DNA of 64,000 nucleotides from the NCBI RefSeq assembly GCF_020165985.1, contig NZ_JAIUKZ010000009.1, positions 1 through 64,000 of the forward strand. Direction: 5' to 3'. The position numbers were made by a program, and so were the translations under genes. Source of the DNA: Bacillus sp. RAR_GA_16 (GTDB lineage Bacteria; Bacillota; Bacilli; Bacillales; Guptibacillaceae). Shown here piece by piece: positions 33,394-42,568 of this stretch (its first letter is position 1; each line of letters opens with the position of its first letter). The notes beneath the pieces were generated by a model that worked only from the letters and a program-made list of their open reading frames with translations, was not told the origin of the DNA and made no database searches.

Positions 33394-35013
33394 ATGAAAA
33401 AAATGCTAGGTTTCTGTATTTTTCTATTTCTATTGTTTATTCCAACGAATGTATGGGCCGTTGAGTTTTCGATTGAATCCACGGATATTACTGCCCAATT
33501 GCGTGAAAATGGCCAGGTGGATGTAACCGAAACCCATACGTATCAATTTGATGGTGATTTTAACGGTATAACGAGAACGCTGATTCCAAAAGAAAATACG
33601 ACGATAAAAAGCGTTCAAGCTTCCGAAAATGGAGAGAAACTGAAGGTGAAGAAAGAGGGAGAGCTCTATAAAGTCTACCGTGGGGGATTTGATGAAACTG
33701 TTACGATTGATCTCACTTACACGATTAGTCAAGGCGTGGAACGGTTTGAAGATGTCGCTCAGTTTTATCACCCCTTTTTCGATGATAGCAATGAAACGAC
33801 TTACGAAGACATGACGATTACCGTTATCCCTCCTAAGCCTACAGAGGTGAAAGTAGCATACGGCTATGATGAAGCTTATGATACGGTTGAATCAATTGAG
33901 GATGGAACAGTTGTGTTCCATTTAGGTGAAGTGCCAGGCGAAGAAAAAGGGGATATTCGCGTTGCGTATGATCCCTCACTATTTTCTGGAGCGTCTCTGA
34001 CAGCTGAGAAACCGATGCTTGATCAGATTCTTGCCGAAAAAGAGAAAATGGATGCAGAAGTAGCTGCAAAAGCGGCAGCGAAAGAACAATGGAGTGAGTT
34101 TGCCCCCGTCATTGTTGGGGTGTTGCTTCTAACTGCAGCTGGATTAATCGTTCAGGCAATTTTGAGAAGAAGGCAGACTGGCAATGAAGTGAAACGAAGA
34201 CTCAGCGGTAATGGGCGGTTTCCTGATACAAACATGAGCTTACCGGCAATGCTTTTATTTACAGCTGGCAGCTTGAAAACTTCTACCGTTATCGCTTCTC
34301 TACTTGAGCTCGTAAGAAAGGGCAATATCAAAAGAATATCGGATGAAGAGTTTGAGCTGATCAGCAGAAAGACGGATTATGAACATGAAACGAGATTAAT
34401 TGAATGGTTGTTTGATGACATTGCTTCTAGTACGACTTTTCACATTGATGATTTGGAACGCTATGTGGAAGAGAAGAAAAACCATGAGAAGTACCAAAGA
34501 AGTTTCTCAGCTTGGAAGGAAGCGGTACGGAGAGAGTATAAGGAATATAATCTAACTGAAAAAGCGGTGAAGACACGCTGGATTTCAGGTATAGCTGGAC
34601 TGGTATCTTTTATTAGCATCATTTTGTTTGCCTACCATAAACTGTTTTTCTGGATGTTTTCAGTTAGTCTGCTTTTTGTATTCTTCCTCATTTTTGCGAT
34701 TGCGTATCGACCATTAAATGAAGAGGGAAGAAGGGTAAAGGAAGAACTAACCCCACTTAAGCTAAGTGATGAGTGGAAATCGTGGGAAAAGGAAGAACAA
34801 GTGCCTGCTTTGTTGTACCAAATCGGAGCAGGGAAACGTAAGATGTCCGCTTACACCTCAACCAATAATGATTGGATGGTTTATCTTCTTCTTGCTGAAA
34901 CCTTTCAATCTGGCTTTGATCAAGCAGATCAACATACTGCGGTATCCGCTGCTGGCAGTGGTGGCGGAGGAACTGGTGCAGGTGGCGGGGGCGGAGGATC
35001 AGGGGCATTTTAG
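33394..35013 (+). CDS. DUF2207 membrane protein
   Basis: 539 residues. The signal peptide (cleavage after WA, ~22) is followed by the beta-rich extracellular DUF2207 domain (about 24-200; ITAQLRENGQVDVTETHTYQF, NGITRTL). One membrane helix lies at about 237-255, then a cytoplasmic domain, two more helices near 400-445 and a Gly-rich tail ending GGGGGSGAF. This is the usual DUF2207 (YciQ-like) layout; function unknown, perhaps envelope stress or export. AAGGGTAACC precedes the ATG. Divergent from the sugar transporter and followed by a terminator. Confidence 0.87.
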   Translation: MKKMLGFCIFLFLLFIPTNVWAVEFSIESTDITAQLRENGQVDVTETHTYQFDGDFNGITRTLIPKENTTIKSVQASENGEKLKVKKEGELYKVYRGGFDETVTIDLTYTISQGVERFEDVAQFYHPFFDDSNETTYEDMTITVIPPKPTEVKVAYGYDEAYDTVESIEDGTVVFHLGEVPGEEKGDIRVAYDPSLFSGASLTAEKPMLDQILAEKEKMDAEVAAKAAAKEQWSEFAPVIVGVLLLTAAGLIVQAILRRRQTGNEVKRRLSGNGRFPDTNMSLPAMLLFTAGSLKTSTVIASLLELVRKGNIKRISDEEFELISRKTDYEHETRLIEWLFDDIASSTTFHIDDLERYVEEKKNHEKYQRSFSAWKEAVRREYKEYNLTEKAVKTRWISGIAGLVSFISIILFAYHKLFFWMFSVSLLFVFFLIFAIAYRPLNEEGRRVKEELTPLKLSDEWKSWEKEEQVPALLYQIGAGKRKMSAYTSTNNDWMVYLLLAETFQSGFDQADQHTAVSAAGSGGGGTGAGGGGGGSGAF

Positions 35014-35043
35014 CAAATAGAGCCATTAACGATAAATAGCGAT

Positions 35044-35077
35044 AAGCCAGGAGTTAAGAACTCATCCTGGCTTTTTT
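35044..35077 (+). terminator. Intrinsic terminator
   Basis: AAGCCAGGAGTT (35044-35055) pairs with AACTCATCCTGGCTT (35059-35073), followed by TTTTT. Confidence 0.88.
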
Positions 35078-35196
35078 GTTTTCGCTGGATGAGAGGATTG
35101 ATGCCAGGATAATGCTGTTTAATTGATAAGATGATATACTATTACTTTCTTTGGAAAATAGAAGATATATCACTATACTATTGTGAGGGAAACAAA

Positions 35197-36741
35197 ATGA
35201 ATTTCATTTCAAAACTTAAGTCAAAAATAGAAGATGATTATTATACTCAGGTTCCTTATGAAATAATGAATAGAAAGCAGTTAGAAAAGCGAAAGAAAGT
35301 GACAGTGATTGTTCCGGTATATAATGCGTTTGATTATTTAGAGAAAACGGTTGATTCTGTTATCGTTCAAACAATTGGATTCGAAAATATAACCTTGATT
35401 CTTGTAGATGATCAATCGAATGACGGATCTCGTCACTTAATGAGAAAGTTTTCTAAGTTGTATCCTAATATTGTTTCAGTCTTTTTAAAACAAAATACAG
35501 GCACACCGGCGTTTCCAAGAAACCTTGGTGCCCATCTAGCAAAATCGAAATACGCGATGTTTCTGGATGCAGATGATTGGCTTTCTCATGACGGCATTCA
35601 AGTATTGTATGAACTAATGGAGAAGACGAAAGTTAATTATGCTGTTGGAAAGTCCATTCAGGTGGATTCGAAGAAAAAGTCGATTATTGGGCGATATGAG
35701 TCTAGTCAAGAGCGAGAAGGAGTCTCGCCATTTTCAATTAAGCACTTATTCTATCATCTTGGTCCACGTGCTAGAATGATGAAGCTAGATGTATTAAAGA
35801 AGAATAAAATCCGTTATCCAGAAATGAAATATGCCGAAGATAAACAGTTTTTCATTGATGTGCTGTTAAAGTCACCTGAAATTTCTACCACTACTGAACC
35901 AGTCTATTATTTAAATCGAATGGATGGAAATGATTCACTTACGAAACAAACGGATATTATTGAAAAAATGGATTCAAATATTAAGGTATTAAAGTATGTA
36001 TTAGATAAGCAGCTTCCACCTTCTGAAGAAAAAATGATTGTGAACCGATTAATTGAGTTTGATAGCATTACACGACTTTTTGATCGAAAGCATTTTTTGA
36101 AAAGTGAAGATAAACAAATGTACTATGATAAATTTCAAGAAGTCATTGACGTTTTTGAGGGGTACAACCGTCCTTATCGAATTGAAGACAATTTAATTAA
36201 ACCAATTAGTCAGGTGATTTATAAGTTGTATTCAGAGAAAAAATACGGTGAACTTGAACAATTAATAGACTGGTCGAAAAACGAAAAAAATAAAACACCA
36301 CAAATGATTGAATCTCGACCTTATCACACGGTGGACATCGATCATCATAAACAGGTAGCCGTGCCCATTCCATTTGTGATTGAATCTGCGGAAGTGGCGT
36401 TATCACATAACGAGGTCAAGTTGAAATTGAAGGTGACTGGTCATACGGTACCTTCGTTTGAACGTGTCAAACTTCAGCACAGAAAGCATATTGAAGAGGT
36501 TGAAGTTATTGATCTTCATGTGAAAGAAGAAGAGTCAGGCGTTATGGAACTTAGTATGAAGGTAGAGGATTTCCAAAACATTTCTAAGGCGGGGTATATT
36601 TTCTATTTAACGTATGACGATTATGAACAAACGTTAGTGCCTATCCGTATGGAGGAGGAATTGGTCATTCCATTACAATCAAATAAAGAGTTAATCATTT
36701 ATTCTACTGTGAAAGACCATGTGGGATTAAAGATTAAATAA
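35197..36741 (+). CDS. GT2 glycosyltransferase, TarS/TarP-like
   Basis: I place the start at ATG 35197 after GTGAGGGA; the open frame upstream is not supported. 514 residues. GT-A domain (about 35-250) with VTVIVPVYNAFDYLEKTVDSV, LVDDQSNDGS, the NTGTPAFPRNLGAHLAKSKY stretch and FLDADDWL (DXD-type). A helical linker (about 270-380) and a C-terminal beta-sandwich (about 400-514) follow. This resembles TarS/TarP enzymes that add GlcNAc to wall teichoic acid; the acceptor is not provable here. Single gene, cytoplasmic, with its own terminator. Confidence 0.83.
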   Translation: MNFISKLKSKIEDDYYTQVPYEIMNRKQLEKRKKVTVIVPVYNAFDYLEKTVDSVIVQTIGFENITLILVDDQSNDGSRHLMRKFSKLYPNIVSVFLKQNTGTPAFPRNLGAHLAKSKYAMFLDADDWLSHDGIQVLYELMEKTKVNYAVGKSIQVDSKKKSIIGRYESSQEREGVSPFSIKHLFYHLGPRARMMKLDVLKKNKIRYPEMKYAEDKQFFIDVLLKSPEISTTTEPVYYLNRMDGNDSLTKQTDIIEKMDSNIKVLKYVLDKQLPPSEEKMIVNRLIEFDSITRLFDRKHFLKSEDKQMYYDKFQEVIDVFEGYNRPYRIEDNLIKPISQVIYKLYSEKKYGELEQLIDWSKNEKNKTPQMIESRPYHTVDIDHHKQVAVPIPFVIESAEVALSHNEVKLKLKVTGHTVPSFERVKLQHRKHIEEVEVIDLHVKEEESGVMELSMKVEDFQNISKAGYIFYLTYDDYEQTLVPIRMEEELVIPLQSNKELIIYSTVKDHVGLKIK

Positions 36742-36749
36742 ATGACAAA

Positions 36750-36793
36750 AAGGCCAGTGAAGTTGAACGAATTGTTCGCTTCACTGGCTTTTA
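36750..36793 (+). terminator. Intrinsic terminator
   Basis: AAGGCCAGTGAAG pairs with CTTCACTGGCTTTT around a 16-base loop. Confidence 0.85.
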
Positions 36794-37098
36794 TCATTTT
36801 TATTTAATAAAACAACTGTACGCTTTTTTTCACGTGCTAAGGAAAGGTCCTTTTTAAATATCACTCAATTCAATCCTTTGAGGTTAGATAGTAGGAGCCA
36901 ACTTTTTTTGAGAGATAGGTCTCTCCGTCAAATGTCCTTTTCTTTTGAACAGCGAGTTAAAAAAACTCCGTGTAAATCGACCTATTTTTCCCAAATGGGT
37001 TAGTTCAAACGTTTCGTTTTCACTAGATGGTAGAGGGAAGGGGACAAAAAGCGAGAATGACAGAATGGTAATGTCTTTTAATATAGAGGAGGAATGAC
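36794..37098. other. Leader region of the M14 peptidase pair
   Basis: No gene. The last bases hold GAGGAGGAA before the GTG start. Several short hairpins occur (for example GGAAAGGTCC near 36840 and GAGAGATAGGTCTCTC near 36910), none with a clear role. Confidence 0.4.
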
Positions 37099-38280
37099 GT
37101 GAAGAAAAAAGTATCCTTGTTGTGCAGTACGTTATTATTGTCATCCGTATTTGCTAGTCCCACGATGGCAGCACCAAACGACAAACCTGTTCAAGCACAA
37201 AGTCAGGAATACGCCATTTCAGGATTTATTAGTCATGCGGAGCTCAGTAAAAAACTTCAGCAAATTGATCGGAACAGCCAGGGACAAGTAAATGTGGAAG
37301 TGGCTGGTTACTCAAATCTAGGCCGTGAAATTTATACAGCAACGGTTGGTTCAGGTGACAAAGTAATCCTCGTTCAAAGTGAAATTCATGGAAACGAAAA
37401 GACAGGAACGGCGGCTCTGTTAAATTTACTTCAGCAGTTAGGTTCGAATTCACCTGAAGCGAAGAAAATTCGAAGCGATGTGACCATTGTCGCAATGCCG
37501 ATGATCAACCCAGATGCGACCGAGTTAAATCGTCGTGGGAATGACATGTCATGGAGTGAAGTCGTAGAAGATTTTCCTCAGCTCGCGAGTGCGTCTCCAT
37601 CCTGGAACTACTACACGTATACGAATCAATATTGGGATTATGCGTCGAACCCTGGCTTTGACGTAAACCGTGATTTTAATCCAGATCTAAATTACGTGCC
37701 ACAACCGGAAGATTTTCCAAGTAACTCTTCGAACCCTGGCTGGTACATTACACCTGAAGCGCAAACCGTTCGCGATGTGTATAAAGGATTGATGAGTGAG
37801 TTTGGTAAAGTCGATGTATTTGTTGACCTGCATCACCAGGGAGAATATTTCGTTGAGGGAACGGATGATAAAGTCACGCTTTCCATTTCAGGCGATTTTG
37901 TTCAAGACCCTACTAGCGAAGAAGGAGAAAAGTACAGGGAGTATGCTGATACATACGATGGTGATTTTTCAAAACAGTTAAATGTTGCGGCTTACAACGC
38001 GCTCCAGGAACGAGGCAATTCGCCATTTGATCATATCACGCTCTATCCGCAAGATCTTGATTTACCTGGTACCGCTCTCGGATCATTTGCTCTTAATGGA
38101 AGTGGCGCTGTGCTGTTCGAAGTGACTGGGCAAACGCAAAGTTACGGTCAAAAGGAAAAAGGCAGACTCATTAAAGCGGTTGAAATTGGTCTTTACGGGA
38201 TTATTGATGGCGTGACGAGTGGGGATGTATACGAGATCGATCCTAATGCGTATAACGATATTCCTTTAACTGAACGGTAA
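37099..38280 (+). CDS. Secreted M14-family zinc carboxypeptidase-like protein
   Basis: 393 residues starting with GTG after GAGGAGGAA. A Sec signal (cleavage near MAA, ~25) is followed by the M14 domain: EIHGNEKTG with H97/E100, the conserved NPDATELNRRGN and FDVNRDFNPD stretches, the third ligand in VDLHHQGEY and the catalytic Glu in VLFEVTGQ. It is larger and more divergent than the M14 proteins at 17855 and 38337. It lies 56 bases before the 38337 gene without a terminator, so they are probably co-transcribed and act together outside the cell on peptides. Confidence 0.87.
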   Translation: MKKKVSLLCSTLLLSSVFASPTMAAPNDKPVQAQSQEYAISGFISHAELSKKLQQIDRNSQGQVNVEVAGYSNLGREIYTATVGSGDKVILVQSEIHGNEKTGTAALLNLLQQLGSNSPEAKKIRSDVTIVAMPMINPDATELNRRGNDMSWSEVVEDFPQLASASPSWNYYTYTNQYWDYASNPGFDVNRDFNPDLNYVPQPEDFPSNSSNPGWYITPEAQTVRDVYKGLMSEFGKVDVFVDLHHQGEYFVEGTDDKVTLSISGDFVQDPTSEEGEKYREYADTYDGDFSKQLNVAAYNALQERGNSPFDHITLYPQDLDLPGTALGSFALNGSGAVLFEVTGQTQSYGQKEKGRLIKAVEIGLYGIIDGVTSGDVYEIDPNAYNDIPLTER

Positions 38281-38336
38281 GTTAGTAGTTTTGTAAGCGG
38301 ATTCAATAATAGCGAAAACGATTTAGGAGGATTACA

Positions 38337-39389
38337 GTGAAAAAACAAATTCTAACGTTAACAGTAGCAGGAACGATGCTAGTGTCAGGATCCTTTTTAA
38401 CAGGGAATATCGCGCTAGCCGGTGAGAACGGACCGAATGGACCGAACTATGGTGGCAATGAAACGATTAAAAACGAGCGTCTCCATTCTTATGAAGAAAT
38501 GGTGAGCTTTTTAGAAAAAATTGAACAGCGATCAGATGCGCTGGAACTTGAAGTGTACGGTCAGTCGGTGAAAGGGAGAGATCTTTACCTTGCGAAGTTT
38601 GGAAGCATGGATCAGGATAACCCCACCATCCTCTTTTTGACGCAGCAGCACGGGAACGAAACGTTAACGACAGAAGGCGCTCTTGAAATGATTAAATATT
38701 TATCGTCAAATGGGAAAAACGTGCAAAATATCCTGGATAACGTGAATGTGCTGATCGCGCCGCGACTTAATGTGGACGGGGCAGAAGGGGACGTGAACTT
38801 TTCCTTAGCAGACTATGTTTCTGGCACGCATACGCGCTATAATGCGAACGAAGTGGATTTGAATCGTGATCACGTCGATCGCGAGCAGCCTGAAACAAAA
38901 GCCCTTCATGAAAATGTGCTGCAAAAATATTCGCCGGATTATATGATCGATTTGCATCATCAAGGAACACAAACGACACTAGGAGACACAGGAGAACTTG
39001 TGTCAGGATCGATTCTGTATCCGACAAACGAGAATGTTGATCCGGAAGTCGTGGAGCAGTCGAAGGAACTGGGTGCGGTCGTGTACAACGCCGTTGAAGC
39101 AAAAGGATATGGACTGCTTTCGAAGTATCCAGGCGGTAGTGCGCCAACGATTAGTCGAAACGGACTTGCGATGGAATATGGCATTGCCACGCTTCTCTTT
39201 GAAATGCGAGGCATGGCCGATCATTATCGCGATGATTATGTGCTCGGGCAGAAGAGCAATGGCTACTTAATTCAACAGGCCGTAACAGCAATGAAGGCGA
39301 GTCTCAATGCGCTAGCGGACGATTCCATTGATTCAGCGGATACGTCTTTCTGGGATACGCTCCCTGATAGCAACTATGATGGAGAGTAA
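38337..39389 (+). CDS. Secreted M14-family zinc carboxypeptidase-like protein
   Basis: 350 residues, GTG start after AGGAGGATTACA. Sec signal to about residue 29. M14 motifs: LTQQHGNETLTTEGAL (H105/E108), LNRDHVD, MIDLHHQGTQ and LLFEMRGMAD. Nearly colinear with the protein at 17855 (shared YEEMVSFLE-like start and VLGQKSNGYL), so one likely arose by duplication across 20 kb. Ends at a strong terminator. Confidence 0.88.
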   Translation: MKKQILTLTVAGTMLVSGSFLTGNIALAGENGPNGPNYGGNETIKNERLHSYEEMVSFLEKIEQRSDALELEVYGQSVKGRDLYLAKFGSMDQDNPTILFLTQQHGNETLTTEGALEMIKYLSSNGKNVQNILDNVNVLIAPRLNVDGAEGDVNFSLADYVSGTHTRYNANEVDLNRDHVDREQPETKALHENVLQKYSPDYMIDLHHQGTQTTLGDTGELVSGSILYPTNENVDPEVVEQSKELGAVVYNAVEAKGYGLLSKYPGGSAPTISRNGLAMEYGIATLLFEMRGMADHYRDDYVLGQKSNGYLIQQAVTAMKASLNALADDSIDSADTSFWDTLPDSNYDGE

Positions 39390-39421
39390 GGTTATCAAAA
39401 TGAAATAAAAGGTGAAGATCG

Positions 39422-39454
39422 AACCAGGATAAGGAGAGCCCTTATCCTGGTTTT
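39422..39454. terminator. Bidirectional terminator
   Basis: AACCAGGATAAGG (39422-39434) pairs with CTTATCCTGGTTTT (39441-39454). It sits between convergent genes. Confidence 0.9.
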
Positions 39455-39460
39455 GCATGA

Positions 39461-40549
39461 TTAATGATCCAACTGAATACTCGTAATGCTAAGAGAAGAC
39501 TCTTTTGAAATAAGAATGGAATCTTTTAATCCTTCAAGATATGTAACGAAGGAAGCGAAAGGCTGGTAATCATTGATTTCGACTACTTTTGCTTTTTTGC
39601 CATTTGATAATGAAACAACTGAACCAACTGGGAAAACGCCGATTTCCAACATCAATTGTTGTAGAATAGTAGGGTCGAACTGTTCGGAATTTCCAAGCAT
39701 AATGAGAAGTGCTTCATTTGCTGTAAAACTTTTTCGGTATGGGCGATTGGAAGTAAGAGCGCAGTACGTGTCAGCAATCATTAAAATTCGGTCAAAGACG
39801 GTTAAAGATTTTGCCTTTATCCCCTTCGGATAACCTGATCCATCAAGTCGTTCATGATGAGTTCGACAGTAGCGAGAGATTGATTTCGGAAATCCTTTTC
39901 CATTTAGAAGGTTAAAGCCTTCTACAGCATGAGACTTTATAATCTGGAATTCAAAATCAGAAAGGGAGTCTTCCTTATTGAGGAGATTCGTCGGAATAAC
40001 GGTTTTTCCAATGTCGTGGAGCATTGTGCCGATTGAAAATTCTTCACTTCCTAAGTAATCAAGTCTTTTAGCTAAAAGAGAGCTCAGCATAAAGACATCG
40101 ATCGAATGATGATAGCTATAAGTATCGTATTCTTTTAACTCCATCATTAATTGAAATACTTCAGTATTGGAGATAGTCGTTAAAAACCTTTCTTCCAACC
40201 ATTTAAGGGTATGTTGATCTTGTAAGGCATGGCCATAGCGATACTCATGTCCAAGTTCCGTAAGCGTTTCGTAAAACAATTTTCGGAGCTTTACCTCATG
40301 ATCAATTAATTGGTTTTTTCCATAGAAAATGGTCATTTTATTTTTCTTTTTCGATAGGGAGTGGACTGATTTTTGGAAAGAAGGTAGCGTTTTTTTAGAC
40401 ACAACAATAGACGTAACGCCCCAACGTCTCAATTTGTCTAGCTTGGGTTTGGTAATTTGACTTCCTTCTTTAAGCAATAAAATATCGCCTTTCCAAATAT
40501 CTTTTTCTAATATATCTCCTATCTTTAAATCGCCAAGCTTCTTTTTCAC
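39461..40549 (-). CDS. HD-GYP cyclic-di-GMP phosphodiesterase
   Basis: 362 residues, GTG start with GAGGGAGGG upstream. An N-terminal ~100-residue region contains VSKKTLPSF and other short elements. The HD-GYP domain (about 130-320) has YHHSIDVF, TMLHDIGKTVIP, KSHAVEGF, RTHHERLDGSGYPKGIKA (the GYP motif) and DRILMIADTYCALTSNRPYR. A C-terminal beta extension ends the protein. It should hydrolyse c-di-GMP to GMP or pGpG. It lies 25 bases after the EAL gene in the same direction, so the two form an operon controlling c-di-GMP. Confidence 0.9.
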   Translation of the reverse strand: MKKKLGDLKIGDILEKDIWKGDILLLKEGSQITKPKLDKLRRWGVTSIVVSKKTLPSFQKSVHSLSKKKNKMTIFYGKNQLIDHEVKLRKLFYETLTELGHEYRYGHALQDQHTLKWLEERFLTTISNTEVFQLMMELKEYDTYSYHHSIDVFMLSSLLAKRLDYLGSEEFSIGTMLHDIGKTVIPTNLLNKEDSLSDFEFQIIKSHAVEGFNLLNGKGFPKSISRYCRTHHERLDGSGYPKGIKAKSLTVFDRILMIADTYCALTSNRPYRKSFTANEALLIMLGNSEQFDPTILQQLMLEIGVFPVGSVVSLSNGKKAKVVEINDYQPFASFVTYLEGLKDSILISKESSLSITSIQLDH

Positions 40550-40574
40550 CCTGAAACCCTCCCTCTTTTACACG

Positions 40575-41318
40575 CTATCCTGTTCGACCACTCGTTTTCT
40601 TCAGACAATATGGTTCCTGAAGTAAGTACCCTTGTGCATAATCGATATCAAGGAATTTGGCCATGGATAAATCTTCTGCTCGTTCAATTCCTTCGATAAT
40701 AAATAACAGTTCATACTCTTTACAATAGTTTCGGATACTGCGTAGCAAACTTTGTTTGTGTTCGTCTTCAGAAAGGTCTACTGAAAAAAAGCGATCTACT
40801 TTAACAACATCGGGCTTGATTTCAATTAATCGTTTTAAAGAAGCGGTGCCTTGTCCAACATCATCTAACGCAATTTTAAATCCTAATTCTTTTAGCCATT
40901 TAATGCGTTTGATAAAACTGCTATTTTCCCAAGTTGAAAGCAAGTCACCTTCCGTCAGTTCTAAAATGAATTTAGGTGATTTTAGTTGATGTGTAATCAT
41001 GTAAGCTTTGACTCTTTTCTCGAAATCAGGATGGAGAATTGTTGAAGGATGAATATTTAAAAATAAATAGGAAGACGGAGCAAAAGAAGTATGAACTTGG
41101 ATGGCCTTTGAAATAGACATTAAATCTAATTCAAATAAAGCATTCTCCTGTTGAGCTGTTTGAAGCAGGTCGTTAACGGAATCGTAGCCATCATGCCTGA
41201 TTAGAGCTTCATAACCGTAGATTTTCCATGTTTTAATATCCCAAACTGCTTGAAAGCAATGGTAAATTCCGTCCAGATGATCACCCCTTCTTTTAACAAG
41301 AGTGGTTATATATTCCAC
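40575..41318 (-). CDS. EAL-domain cyclic-di-GMP phosphodiesterase
   Basis: 247 residues, almost only an EAL domain: YEALIR (E37-L39), LNIHP, ILELTEGD, ALDDVGQGTASL, VKVDRFF and IIEGIERAEDL. The catalytic set is essentially complete (DDVGQG instead of DDFGxG), so activity is likely. The GTG at 41318 has no good ribosome site; AGAAGGGGTGATC lies ~25 bases inside the frame, so the true start may be a few codons later at a non-ATG codon. Co-directional with the HD-GYP gene. Confidence 0.86.
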   Translation of the reverse strand: MEYITTLVKRRGDHLDGIYHCFQAVWDIKTWKIYGYEALIRHDGYDSVNDLLQTAQQENALFELDLMSISKAIQVHTSFAPSSYLFLNIHPSTILHPDFEKRVKAYMITHQLKSPKFILELTEGDLLSTWENSSFIKRIKWLKELGFKIALDDVGQGTASLKRLIEIKPDVVKVDRFFSVDLSEDEHKQSLLRSIRNYCKEYELLFIIEGIERAEDLSMAKFLDIDYAQGYLLQEPYCLKKTSGRTG

Positions 41319-41454
41319 GATCTTTATTAAATAATAGGACTAAATATCTATCTCGTCCAATCGCTTTAAAACACTAAAACAATTCATTGGAACTGGCTTT
41401 AGTTGAGTTAAGGAAAGGGATTGTTGGAGTGAGACAAAAAAGCATAAAAATAAA

Positions 41455-41476
41455 AAACCAGTGAAACCACTGGTTT
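41455..41476 (-). terminator. Terminator overlapping the LytTR gene stop
   Basis: AAACCAGTG and CACTGGTTT form a 9-base stem with a 4-base loop. On the reverse strand it is followed by TTTTTATTTTTA. The stop codon of the LytTR gene lies at its edge. Confidence 0.8.
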
Positions 41477-42170
41477 AGTTCGGTAAATGAGGAAGTTGTT
41501 CAAGATTACTCTTTGAAATTCTGGCTTTTTTTGTTAAACCTTTAAAATGAACTTCATAACTTTGACCGGTTTGTTTAATCACTTCGATTTTCTTAATATT
41601 AATAATGAAAGACCGGTGTGAAAGGATAAAACTCGCATCAAGCGTTTTCATTAAGCTAGCTAGTGAATCATTCACAATGTATTCCTTATCCTTAGTATAA
41701 ATACTCGTCTTTCTATTTTTACGTTCAAGAAAAACAATCTCATGACACGAAATAAATAAAAAGTCTGTTCCTTGTTTTACAATTAATTTTCCAAGAGCTC
41801 CATTAAGCGTTTGTAATCTTTTTTTATGATTTAAGTCGAAGCATATCCCGATCGCTTCTTCGACAATACCTTCATGATAAATGGGACGAACAACGACAAG
41901 ATGAAGTTTTCCCTCTAACTCAATCTCATACTCTAGCGTTTGACCTTCCCATATTTTCGTATAGAAGCCTTGCTTCTCAATTGCCGTTTGCATTGGAAGA
42001 ACGTCAAAAAGCGTTTTACCGATTAGTTGCTTTCGAGTATAGCCTAACTTTTTTAACAATTTTGATTCACAGTAAGTATACACATAATTTCCATTTTCCC
42101 GTATGACTTTAAATGAATCGCCCCACCGAACCGCATCTACTTCTCTTACTCCCCTGAATATCACTGTCAT
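41475..42170 (-). CDS. PAS-LytTR DNA-binding regulator
   Basis: 231 residues. An N-terminal PAS-like domain (about 15-115, KVIRENGNYVYTYCESKLLKKLGYTRKQLIGKTLFDVLP) is followed by a C-terminal LytTR DNA-binding domain (about 128-228, EIVFLERKNRKTSIYTKDKEY and FILSHRSFIINIKKIEVI). It probably senses a ligand or redox state and binds DNA directly, without a receiver domain. The ATG at 42170 is immediately preceded by CAGGGG, an unusually tight spacing, so the exact start is uncertain. Next to c-di-GMP genes but separated by a terminator. Confidence 0.85.
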   Translation of the reverse strand: MTVIFRGVREVDAVRWGDSFKVIRENGNYVYTYCESKLLKKLGYTRKQLIGKTLFDVLPMQTAIEKQGFYTKIWEGQTLEYEIELEGKLHLVVVRPIYHEGIVEEAIGICFDLNHKKRLQTLNGALGKLIVKQGTDFLFISCHEIVFLERKNRKTSIYTKDKEYIVNDSLASLMKTLDASFILSHRSFIINIKKIEVIKQTGQSYEVHFKGLTKKARISKSNLEQLPHLPN

Positions 42171-42568
42171 CCCCTGTCTCGCAAACGGCTTTTATAAATA
42201 AAATAAGAATGTAATACTATTTTGTCAATGGTATAAGATTACCAAAACACATGATGTTAGAAGGAGTTATACACCAAAGAGATCCATTTTTTATATATTA
42301 GGATAATAAAAGTTGAATGAAAAACACTTTTGAAAGAAAGCGAATCTTTTATCGAACATTATTTTTCTTTTAGTTGCTAGTATCTAGTGTGATTGTTATA
42401 CAACAGGTCATGAAATTAAATCTTCCTTCTGTTGGGATAGAAAATTTTCCTTGTACTAAGTTATTTAACTTTCAAAAAGAGAAATTTCTCGTAAAATACT
42501 TGCTATTCATTTTCCCAGCTATTAGAATGAACCTAGTTGAAATATTCTGAAAGGTGGCCAGATGGAGG
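42171..42568. other. Divergent intergenic region
   Basis: AT-rich, separating the LytTR regulator from the carbohydrate cluster. I see no gene and no clear operator; AAAGGTGG near its right end serves the SDR gene. Confidence 0.4.

Noticed and set aside
38767..39224. Several reverse-strand frames over the M14 gene at 38337
   Set aside because: Antisense shadows of a well-supported coding region, rich in His/Arg/Ser as expected for such shadows.
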